Source of the DNA: Proteobacteria bacterium UBA2996
GTDB lineage: Bacteria; Pseudomonadota; Gammaproteobacteria; Arenicellales; UBA868
Assembly (NCBI GenBank): GCA_002346525.1
Contig: DDZY01000004.1
Span: 2,923-8,076 of the forward strand
Length of the DNA stretch: 5,154 bases
Reading direction: 5' to 3'
Under the pieces are notes generated by a model. The model had not been told where the DNA came from. It worked only from the letters and a program-made list of their open reading frames with translations, and searched no databases. Shown here one piece after another: positions 1 to 4,573 of the stretch. Both the position numbers and the translations under genes were made by a program. The first letter of the stretch is position 1. Each line of letters begins with the position of its first letter.

Positions 1-347
1 CTCTCTGCGGGGGACACATCATCGGTGTCGGCAGCCATATACGGGTGTATCTTTTCGATTACGATGCCTTGGAGACCTTTACGGACGTGAAGATCCGCAG
101 TAACCGAGATCGGTTTGATGGGGAGGAAGATATTCCCGGTTGGTTCTTCGAGGAAGGCGTGGTGTTTCTGCCTGAGGAGATCGAGGTGGGCCTGCGGATT
201 ACCGATCCGGATCTGCGCCGGCTGTTCCGCACCGTGCACGGAGATCTTCTCGAGGTCGAATACTGGCAGCGGATCCAGGATGAGCTAAAGAATGGCAAAG
301 TGCCTCAGATCCAGGTCTATCCTGACAGCAGCAGCCTGGGTGCATAG
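1..347 (+). CDS. aceK: Isocitrate dehydrogenase kinase/phosphatase (AceK), C-terminal part, truncated by the window edge
   Basis: AceK is a cytoplasmic bifunctional enzyme that phosphorylates and dephosphorylates isocitrate dehydrogenase, switching carbon between the TCA cycle and the glyoxylate bypass. Only the last 114 codons are visible, with codon phase from base 3 and a TAG stop at 345-347; the frame is open to the left edge. Recognition is by remembered family sequence. RVYLFDYDALETFTDVKIR matches the E. coli segment RVVFYDYDEICYMTEVNFR. The stretch FLPEE..., then LFRTVHGDLLEVEYWQRIQ, matches VFPEEF...LFEEMHADLFRADYWRALQ. A final KVPQIQVYP matches HVEDVYAYR. The tail after DYD is about 96 residues, several shorter than in E. 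coli. It is divergent from the enterobacterial form. The residues aligning with the Asp and Asn of the kinase catalytic loop upstream of DYD read Leu and Ile here (see findings), so activity cannot be assumed. The family call is fairly sure. Confidence 0.82.
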   Translation, partial: LCGGHIIGVGSHIRVYLFDYDALETFTDVKIRSNRDRFDGEEDIPGWFFEEGVVFLPEEIEVGLRITDPDLRRLFRTVHGDLLEVEYWQRIQDELKNGKVPQIQVYPDSSSLGA

Positions 348-373
348 CGGGTTTGCACAAACGGATGTGCCCG
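348..373 (+). terminator. Possible hairpin directly after aceK stop
   Basis: Directly after the aceK stop, CGGG (348-351) can pair with CCCG (370-373) and CACA (356-359) with TGTG (366-369). The intervening TTTG is bulged and the loop is 6 bases. No T-run follows, so this is not a standard intrinsic terminator; it could be a weak or mRNA-end hairpin. The rest of the 92-base gap before the amidase holds a CATAAT (391-396) that resembles a -10 element but has no convincing -35, so a separate amidase promoter is possible but unproven. Confidence 0.2.
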
Positions 374-439
374 GTATCGCCCTATGCGTTCATAATCGGA
401 CCCTGGTTTAAGTGCGGTCTTTAGGTCAAGAGGAATATC

Positions 440-1858
440 GTGAGTAACGAACTTTGGCGGTTGAGCGCCTGCGAAGCCGCGCAGGGTATCCGGGATAAGA
501 GATTCACCGCGGAGGAGCTGGTCACCTCTGTGTCAGGACGCATTGCCGAGCACAATCCGAGGCTCAATGCGATCGTTCTGGATCTTACTGAAGAAGCACT
601 GGCCGCCGCCCGCGCGGCAGATGCACAACTTGCGGCCGGTGAAACCACGGGACCGCTGCACGGTGTGCCGGTCACGATCAAGTCCAATATCGACGTCAAA
701 GGCCAACCCACCCCAAACGGCCTGCCCGCTTTTAAAGACCTGATAGCGCCCGATGATTCTCCGGTGACGGCCAATCTCAGAAAGGCCGGCGCCATCATTG
801 TCGGGCGCACCAATACCCCTGAACTCTCGATGCGGCTTAATACGGACAACCCGCTACATGGCAGAACGCTGAATCCCTGGGATGATGATGCCAGTCCCGG
901 CGGCTCCTCAGGCGGGGCTTCTTCTGCCGGCGCCGCAGGGTTTGGGCCGATTCATCACGGCAATGACATCGGTGGCTCACTGCGCTGCCCAGCGTTCAAC
1001 TGCGGCCTATCCACGGTTAAGCCTACCTTCGGCCGTGTGCCGGCCTATGTGCCTTCGGCAACGGAAGAGCGAGGCATCCTGGCGCAGCTGATTTCGGTGC
1101 AGGGAGCGATCTGCCGCGAGGTGCGTGATGTGCGCCTGGCGCTTGGTGTGATGTCAGGCGCTGACGCACGAGACCCGCTATGGATGCCGGTGCCTTTTGA
1201 GGGATGGCCCCGAGAGCCCGGCCCCATTCGCGTGGGTGTCACGACCGAGTCTTACGGTCATCCAATGCATCCCGAGATTGCTGAGGCGGTTGATCGGGCT
1301 GCGGGTTACCTTTCCGACGCGGGTTATACGGTAGAAGAGACGAGAACGCCGTCTGTGGATGACTGTGCCAAGGCGTGGTCCAGGTACCTCGGCGCGGAGC
1401 TGGATGCGTTTTTGATGCCGATGGCCCGCGAGCATGGCAGCGAAACCATTCAGAAGATATTTGAGTGGTACTTCGAGATGGGCGAGACCGCTGATCCCGT
1501 GGACTATCGCCTGGGCGTCAAGAACCGGGCTGCGATGACACGCCAGTGGAATGAATTTCTGGAAGAGACACCTCTGGTGTTGGCCCCTTACTTTCTGCAG
1601 CCCACGCCGGACTGGGACTGCGATCAGAAAAGCCTTGCCGGCACCCGCGACCTTTTCAACGCGGCGATTTACAGCACCGGCATCAACTGGGTCAGTCTGC
1701 CGGCCGGCGTGACGCCTATCGGCATGATCGCTGGGCGCCCGGCGGGGGTGCAGATTATCGGCCGCCGTTACCGTGAAGACATGGTGCTCGACGCAATGGA
1801 AGTGATCGAGTCCCGGGTGGGGGTGATGACCCAGGCGCTTTGGGAAAAAGAGGCCTAA
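440..1858 (+). CDS. Amidase-signature family hydrolase
   Basis: A 472-residue cytoplasmic amidase of the amidase-signature (AS) superfamily, which hydrolyses C-N amide bonds through a Ser-cisSer-Lys triad; the family also includes GatA and fatty-acid amide hydrolases. All three catalytic elements are present: Lys81 in PVTIKSNIDV, the Gly/Ser-rich loop PGGSSGGASS (cis-Ser about 156), and nucleophile Ser180 in GNDIGGSLRCPA. The 24-residue spacing between the two serines is the family norm. The start is GTG at 440, with AGGA (431-434) 5 bases upstream. Length is normal for the family. There is no signal peptide. It is not GatA by context, as no gatB or gatC is present, and the substrate cannot be read from the sequence. 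A C-terminal GRPAGVQIIGRRYRED block (about 432-447) is the usual AS family end. It lies 92 bases after aceK on the same strand and converges on the cupin gene, with 12 bases between the stops. Confidence 0.93.
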   Translation: MSNELWRLSACEAAQGIRDKRFTAEELVTSVSGRIAEHNPRLNAIVLDLTEEALAAARAADAQLAAGETTGPLHGVPVTIKSNIDVKGQPTPNGLPAFKDLIAPDDSPVTANLRKAGAIIVGRTNTPELSMRLNTDNPLHGRTLNPWDDDASPGGSSGGASSAGAAGFGPIHHGNDIGGSLRCPAFNCGLSTVKPTFGRVPAYVPSATEERGILAQLISVQGAICREVRDVRLALGVMSGADARDPLWMPVPFEGWPREPGPIRVGVTTESYGHPMHPEIAEAVDRAAGYLSDAGYTVEETRTPSVDDCAKAWSRYLGAELDAFLMPMAREHGSETIQKIFEWYFEMGETADPVDYRLGVKNRAAMTRQWNEFLEETPLVLAPYFLQPTPDWDCDQKSLAGTRDLFNAAIYSTGINWVSLPAGVTPIGMIAGRPAGVQIIGRRYREDMVLDAMEVIESRVGVMTQALWEKEA

Positions 1859-1870
1859 GCCAGAGCCTGT

Positions 1871-2281
1871 TTAGTCTGCCGCGTCGGTTGGTGCATTGAG
1901 GCGGCGGGTTTCAAATTCAGCTGGTGCCGTGAACTCGATCAGTTCCAGGTCGTCAGAGCACGCCAGTTCGTCGTGGACGATACCGGCAGGCTGAAGGCAA
2001 CTGTCTCCCTCGCGAAAAGTGAATTCCCCCTGACCTTCATAGGTGAAGCGGATCCAGCCCTTCAGGATGTAGATCATCTGGAACTCAAGATCGTGTACGT
2101 GCGGACCGGTATGCGGAAACTCGGTCACGGGTTTTTTCACCCGGATGACATGGGCGTTGTAGGCGCCGCCGGTGGCTTCACTGATGCCAAGATCGCGGTA
2201 CTCAAAAAATTTGCGCAGTCCCTGCGTCCACTTGGCGTCGGCGGCGCTTGAGGTGAAAAATTGCTGCGGTGGTGTTTTCAT
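1871..2281 (-). CDS. Single-domain cupin protein (Cupin_2 type)
   Basis: A 136-residue small beta-barrel protein of the cupin superfamily. Motif 1 is GPHVHDLEFQMIYILKG (residues 59-75), with His61 and His63 as likely metal ligands. Motif 2 is GDSCLQPAGIVH (about 92-103), with His103 as the third ligand. In the standard motif-1 spacing the usual Glu position is Gln68, although Glu66 is close by. The HDLxFQM pattern is one I associate with a widespread group of uncharacterised proteobacterial cupins, so metal binding is likely but the reaction is unknown (dioxygenase, isomerase or pure binding protein are all possible). An in-frame ATG exists at 2317, but the start at 2281 is preferred because AGGGGA (2288-2293) lies 6 bases before it and the extra 12 residues add no cupin structure. 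It converges on the amidase and is divergent from the small ORF at 2437. Confidence 0.9.
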   Translation of the reverse strand: MKTPPQQFFTSSAADAKWTQGLRKFFEYRDLGISEATGGAYNAHVIRVKKPVTEFPHTGPHVHDLEFQMIYILKGWIRFTYEGQGEFTFREGDSCLQPAGIVHDELACSDDLELIEFTAPAEFETRRLNAPTDAAD

Positions 2282-2287
2282 TGGATT

Positions 2288-2293
2288 TCCCCT
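2288..2293 (-). promoter_or_regulatory. Ribosome binding site fixing the cupin start
   Basis: AGGGGA on the minus strand, 6 bases before the ATG at 2281. No comparable site precedes the alternative ATG at 2317, so this decides the start. Confidence 0.7.
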
Positions 2294-2312
2294 GGCGGGA
2301 GGCCTTTTCCCA

Positions 2313-2341
2313 AGCATATCCTCAAGAACACAATCGGTCGA
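2313..2341 (-). promoter_or_regulatory. Possible sigma70 promoter of the cupin gene
   Basis: On the minus strand TCGACC (2341-2336) and TATGCT (2318-2313) are separated by 17 bases, each matching the -35/-10 consensus at 4 of 6 positions. Transcription would begin near 2308, leaving a short leader that contains the ribosome binding site. The predicted -10 overlaps the upstream in-frame ATG, which also argues against that start. The match is weak and could be chance. Confidence 0.28.
2317..2332 (-). promoter_or_regulatory. Shared 16-base motif, copy 1 (upstream of cupin)
   Basis: Minus strand TGTGTTCTTGAGGATA. It differs at only two central positions from TGTGTTCTTCGGGATA at 3031-3046. It sits in the spacer and -10 of the proposed cupin promoter, a position suited to a repressor. 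A role as an operator is inference. Confidence 0.35.
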
Positions 2342-2436
2342 CTATCTGGCGAGAACGTCATAGCCATCTGAAATCAATAGGATTTAAATTGGACAGCCCC
2401 CTTGAAAAGGCCTGAACGTGACAGCATCTTAAAGGC

Positions 2437-2667
2437 ATGGAAAAAGATCAGACTTTCTCAAATGAGCAGGGGGGAGCGCCCACTGTTCCCGCACAGGCCA
2501 TGATTCTGCGCGAAGCCGTAATGACGGCATATTCAATTACCGGCAACCTCTCGGCAGCCACGACACTTTGTTCCAGTCTCGTGGATGAAGACCTGCCCGG
2601 TGAGCAGCAGGCGTCGGCTGTACTCAATCGGCTGCATCACATCGCGATGAGGCGGCCTAAGCATTAA
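2437..2667 (+). CDS. Small hypothetical protein, 76 residues
   Basis: I do not recognise this protein. It begins with a polar, probably flexible stretch (residues 1-18) followed by a mostly helix-compatible region (about 19-72) containing AMILREAVMTAYSITGNLSAA and ASAVLNRLHHIAMRR, and it ends in a basic tail RRPKH. It has no membrane segment, signal peptide or obvious metal motif, and one Cys at residue 45. ATG 2437 is the first possible start after an in-frame TGA at 2419-2421. The AAAGG before it leaves only 1 base of spacing, so ribosome binding looks poor. Third codon positions are mostly G or C, which supports coding. It has its own gap upstream and converges on the second cupin, with 7 bases between the stops. 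It could be a real small protein or a chance ORF. Confidence 0.5.
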   Translation: MEKDQTFSNEQGGAPTVPAQAMILREAVMTAYSITGNLSAATTLCSSLVDEDLPGEQQASAVLNRLHHIAMRRPKH

Positions 2668-2673
2668 GCCGCC
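2651..2673. terminator. Palindromic hairpin across the convergent 3' ends
   Basis: GGCGGC (2651-2656) pairs with GCCGCC (2668-2673). After one C-A mismatch, TAA (2658-2660) pairs with TTA (2664-2666), leaving a 3-base loop. It includes the TAA stop of the small ORF and lies just outside the stop of the opposing cupin gene, so it could act in both transcripts. No adjacent T-run exists on either strand; T6 on the plus strand begins about 20 bases further on. Classical Rho-independent termination is therefore unlikely. Confidence 0.3.
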
Positions 2674-2674
2674 G

Positions 2675-3019
2675 TTACCGGATCATGTAGACCTTTTTTA
2701 AGGTTTTTGTGACGCGGCAGCGGCCGTTCCAGCCGGCGGGGAAAAACGCCACCGTATCAGGCCGGATATCGGTGACCTCGCCGTCGTCGCTTTCGTAGCG
2801 CGCCTCGCCTTCGAGGAAGTGGCAGAACTCGTCTCGCGTGACCTCACACCGCCAGTGGCCCGGCGTGCATTCCCAGTAGCCGCACTCCGATGCGCCTTCT
2901 TCGCCCTTATGCAGCAGCACTCCCTGTGTGTGTGAGTTTCCGTCGAGCATCTGCACGGGGGCACCCCAGTCGTTGAGTTCCTTTTGTGCCAGCGGTTCAT
3001 GCAATACGGCGATCTTCAT
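2675..3019 (-). CDS. Cupin_3 / DUF861-type cupin protein
   Basis: A 114-residue protein matching the short single-domain cupins of the DUF861 (Cupin_3) family, named for similarity to (S)-ureidoglycine aminohydrolase. The recognisable pattern is GYWECTPGHWRCE (47-59), then TRDEFCHFLEGEARYESDDG (61-80), then a second strand set DTVAFFPAGWNGRCRV (88-103), ending in the typical KKVYMI (108-113). Glu64 and His67 are candidate ligands. Most short members of this family have no proven enzyme activity, so ureidoglycine chemistry should not be assumed; no allantoin genes are nearby. The start at 3019 is supported by AGGAAG (3024-3029), 4 bases upstream. It converges on the small ORF and is divergent from the 2OG oxygenase at 3132, sharing a 112-base upstream region. 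Confidence 0.88.
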   Translation of the reverse strand: MKIAVLHEPLAQKELNDWGAPVQMLDGNSHTQGVLLHKGEEGASECGYWECTPGHWRCEVTRDEFCHFLEGEARYESDDGEVTDIRPDTVAFFPAGWNGRCRVTKTLKKVYMIR

Positions 3020-3030
3020 TTTTCTTCCTG

Positions 3031-3046
3031 TGTGTTCTTCGGGATA
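3031..3046 (+). promoter_or_regulatory. Shared 16-base motif, copy 2 (cupin_3/oxygenase divergent region)
   Basis: TGTGTTCTTCGGGATA on the plus strand, 14 of 16 identical to the copy before the other cupin. It lies 11 bases upstream of the DUF861 cupin start, next to its ribosome binding site, and about 85 bases upstream of the 2OG oxygenase. Its core GTGTTCTT recurs 20 bases downstream at 3052-3059. A regulatory role is inferred from position only. Confidence 0.35.
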
Positions 3047-3059
3047 ATCAGGTGTTCTT
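3032..3059 (+). repeat. Direct repeat GTGTTCTT, 20-base period
   Basis: GTGTTCTT occurs at 3032-3039 and again at 3052-3059, placing both copies on nearly the same face of the helix (two turns). The intergenic position between two divergent genes fits an operator with two half-sites, though 8-base repeats are weak evidence alone. Confidence 0.4.
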
Positions 3060-3118
3060 TACCTTGGCCCATAGGGTGCCGATGGCGCGGGCGCAAGATT
3101 ACCTTATCAGGGCGCAGC

Positions 3119-3123
3119 GGGAG
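3119..3123 (+). promoter_or_regulatory. Ribosome binding site fixing the oxygenase start
   Basis: GGGAG lies 8 bases before ATG 3132. The earlier in-frame GTG at 3123 overlaps this site and has none of its own, so ATG 3132 is preferred. Confidence 0.6.
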
Positions 3124-3131
3124 TGGTTGGG

Positions 3132-3902
3132 ATGAGCGAGAAGAAGGCGGACTTTTACGTGCTGACGCACGAGCCGGGGCATGATCAGGAGCCATTGCCG
3201 CTGTGGGCGAGTGCGCGCGAGGGGCTTATCCGCTTTGATACAGCGCCGGCGCCGGTGGAGCGGATAGACCTGCCGGATCTGCCGGGCGTATTTCAGCTGC
3301 ACAATGTGCTGTCCCCGGGAGAGTGCGAGCAGTTCAGGCTGATTGTTAATACCCTGGGCTTTCACCAGGATGCGCCGGTGTCACTGCCGCACAGCGTGCG
3401 GCATATGCACAATCTCAACTGGCTGGTCGATGAAAGCATCTGCGGCACCTTGTTCAGTCGGTGCCAGCCCCAATTGACCGAGCTGATCGGCGGCGCGCCG
3501 AGCCTCGGTCTGAACGCCCGCTTTCGTTTTTACCGTTACCAGCCCGGCGATTACTTCAAGACCCACACTGACGGGTCCTGGCCGGGCAGTGCGGTGGTCG
3601 ATGGCAAGCTGCAGGTCGATGCGTTTGGCGACCGTTGGAGCCAGTTAACTTTCCTGTTGTTGCTAAGCGGAGACTACGACGGGGGCCACACCCGGTTTTA
3701 CCCCGAGGGCGAAAGCGGTGAAGCAATCCCCGTCCATACGCCGCTCGGCAGCGCATTGTGTTTTCCGCACGGAGGTCATCCCCAGCATTACCCACATGCG
3801 GGCGAAAAGATCCGGCGCGGGATCAAGTACATCATTCGTACGGATGTGCTTTATGGGCGGACGCCCGAGTCTGAAAAAATCCAGCGCCGCTGGATGTACT
3901 GA
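3132..3902 (+). CDS. 2-oxoglutarate/Fe(II)-dependent oxygenase, prolyl 4-hydroxylase-like
   Basis: A 256-residue cytoplasmic non-haem iron oxygenase that should couple 2-oxoglutarate decarboxylation to hydroxylation of a protein or small-molecule substrate. Counting from ATG 3132, the double-stranded beta-helix core has the HxD pair His145/Asp147 (FKTHTDGSW), the strand block RWSQLTFLLLLSGDYDGGHTRFY (168-190), and the C-terminal ALCFPHGGHPQHYPHAGE (208-225), in which His222 fits the distal iron ligand. GIKYIIRTDVLY (230-241) then carries the 2OG-binding basic residue (Lys232 or Arg236). All iron ligands appear intact. The N-terminal 50 residues are less conserved-looking and may help substrate binding. 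An in-frame GTG at 3123 is possible but lacks a ribosome binding site. It is divergent from the DUF861 cupin and ends 2 bases from the stop of the convergent ABM gene. The substrate is unknown; similarity to prolyl hydroxylases does not prove a proline target. Confidence 0.9.
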   Translation: MSEKKADFYVLTHEPGHDQEPLPLWASAREGLIRFDTAPAPVERIDLPDLPGVFQLHNVLSPGECEQFRLIVNTLGFHQDAPVSLPHSVRHMHNLNWLVDESICGTLFSRCQPQLTELIGGAPSLGLNARFRFYRYQPGDYFKTHTDGSWPGSAVVDGKLQVDAFGDRWSQLTFLLLLSGDYDGGHTRFYPEGESGEAIPVHTPLGSALCFPHGGHPQHYPHAGEKIRRGIKYIIRTDVLYGRTPESEKIQRRWMY

Positions 3903-3904
3903 AC

Positions 3905-4207
3905 TTAAGGACCGTAGTCGCGGATCACCTCTGCGACCCGGATCCGGTAATTGCGGAAGATGCCGCGGTCTTTGGCTTCGTTCTGTGCCGCCGTGTGTTC
4001 CAGGTGTTCTCGCCATCTTTTAACGCCGTCAAGATCCTGCCAGGTGGATACCGAAATGAAGCGACCGCTTTCAGAGACACTTTCAAAGCGTTCAACACTG
4101 ATGAAGCCCTCGATCTGTTCGACGTTCTCGCGCAGCAGCCCCGCCAGTTCAAAGTAGCGGCCCTCATAAGCGGGATCGGGCTCAAATTCAAAAAGGACAA
4201 CAATCAT
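3905..4207 (-). CDS. ABM-domain (antibiotic biosynthesis monooxygenase-like) protein
   Basis: A 100-residue protein forming a single ABM domain, a dimeric ferredoxin-like alpha/beta barrel. The family includes cofactor-free monooxygenases and haem-degrading enzymes, but many members are uncharacterised. The diagnostic stretch runs from GFISVERFES (34-43) through GRFISVSTWQDLDGVKRW (48-65) and EHLEHTAAQNEA (67-78) to FRNYRIRVAEVIRDYG (84-99). Trp56 and His71 occupy the strand and helix positions where the family usually has conserved aromatic and His residues. The reading frame stays open upstream to 4453, but that part lacks family similarity and overlaps the divergent membrane gene, so ATG 4207 is used. 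No clear Shine-Dalgarno precedes it; instead a perfect 12-base palindrome sits 6 bases upstream. Its role (quinone-forming, haem-related or stress-related) cannot be told from sequence. Confidence 0.88.
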   Translation of the reverse strand: MIVVLFEFEPDPAYEGRYFELAGLLRENVEQIEGFISVERFESVSESGRFISVSTWQDLDGVKRWREHLEHTAAQNEAKDRGIFRNYRIRVAEVIRDYGP

Positions 4208-4213
4208 GACCGG

Positions 4214-4225
4214 GTATCGCGATAC
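4214..4225. promoter_or_regulatory. Perfect 12-base palindrome before the ABM gene
   Basis: GTATCGCGATAC is exactly self-complementary and lies 6 bases upstream of the ABM start codon, where a ribosome binding site would be expected, in the 88-base divergent region shared with the membrane protein gene. It could be an operator. A 12-base perfect palindrome is expected about once by chance in a window this long, so location is the main support. Confidence 0.3.
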
Positions 4226-4241
4226 GTTTATCCAGCGTTTT

Positions 4242-4270
4242 CCGCTACAGTGCGATGTTAGGCAAGTCAA
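4242..4270 (-). promoter_or_regulatory. Possible promoter of the ABM gene
   Basis: On the minus strand TTGACT (4270-4265) matches the -35 consensus at 5 of 6 positions, followed after 17 bases by TAGCGG (4247-4242), a poor -10. The palindrome at 4214-4225 would lie just after the transcription start. Weak evidence. Confidence 0.25.
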
Positions 4271-4295
4271 AGTGTAACGCCAATACGGACCGGCA

Positions 4296-4526
4296 ATGCG
4301 ACGACGACGCAGTACAAACTTTCTTCGGCCTGTGTACCGTCTCGGGTGGCTGATTATCTGGAGCCTGTGGTTAGTAAGCCTTGCGTTCGGCATCCCGACC
4401 ATCATGCCCCATGATGATGTTGTCGGCTGGGGTTTTGTGACGCTGGCGGCCACAGCGTTTGCGTATTTGCTGCATCGGCTCTGGGACTGGCTGGTCGTCG
4501 GCCGCCCGTTTCCCGGCCGCGAATAG
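4296..4526 (+). CDS. Small two-helix inner-membrane protein, hypothetical
   Basis: A 76-residue protein that I do not recognise by family. It has a strongly basic start (RRRR at 2-5, plus Arg11 and Arg15), then two hydrophobic helices at about 17-37 (LGWLIIWSLWLVSLAFGIPTI) and 43-68 (rich in Trp and Leu). They are joined by a short acidic loop PHDD. The positive-inside rule predicts both ends in the cytoplasm and the loop in the periplasm. There are seven Trp residues, a high number. ATG 4296 is taken as the start; the ribosome binding site is weak (GGAC about 8-11 bases upstream). It is divergent from the ABM gene and is followed 47 bases later by the RidA-family gene on the same strand, so the two may be co-transcribed. 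Hydrophobic pattern plus good codon usage make it likely real. Confidence 0.72.
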   Translation: MRRRRSTNFLRPVYRLGWLIIWSLWLVSLAFGIPTIMPHDDVVGWGFVTLAATAFAYLLHRLWDWLVVGRPFPGRE

Positions 4527-4541
4527 ATTCACCTGCCAGGG

Positions 4542-4557
4542 TTTCAGGATTTCAGGA
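4542..4557 (+). repeat. Tandem 8-base direct repeat
   Basis: TTTCAGGA occurs twice head to tail (4542-4549 and 4550-4557), immediately before the AAGGAG ribosome binding site of the RidA-family gene. It may be a replication-slippage duplication; any role is unknown. Confidence 0.6.
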
Positions 4558-4573
4558 CACAAGGAGATAAAGA

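Noticed and set aside
421..849. 142-codon open frame on the minus strand within the amidase gene
   Set aside because: It lies opposite the strongly supported amidase, is low-complexity Ser/Ala/Arg-rich and has no family similarity; it is a shadow of GC-rich coding DNA.
1973..2251. 92-codon plus-strand open frame opposite the cupin
   Set aside because: The cupin motifs on the minus strand are clear and this frame has no recognisable domain or ribosome binding site.
2389..2430. TTGGAC or TTGAAA as a -35 element for the 76-residue ORF
   Set aside because: No acceptable -10 sequence is found at 16-18 bases, and the TTGAAA option would place transcription at or past the start codon.
3991..4010. 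GTGTGTTCCAGGTGTTCTCG, which resembles the intergenic GTGTTCTT repeats
   Set aside because: It lies inside the ABM coding sequence, where it encodes the conserved REHLEHT segment, so codon content explains it. It is a reminder that the short core alone is not rare.
3663..4016. 117-codon minus-strand frame spanning the oxygenase/ABM junction
   Set aside because: It overlaps two well-supported genes on opposite strands and its Arg/Pro-rich translation looks like a shadow.
4400..4416. Inverted repeat CATCATG / CATGATG with a 3-base loop
   Set aside because: It falls in the membrane protein coding region at the loop between the helices and is not next to any gene end or promoter.
4208..4453. Upstream extension of the ABM reading frame (82 extra codons)
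   Set aside because: The extension has no ABM similarity and overlaps the divergent membrane protein gene; the conserved domain starts at the ATG at 4207.
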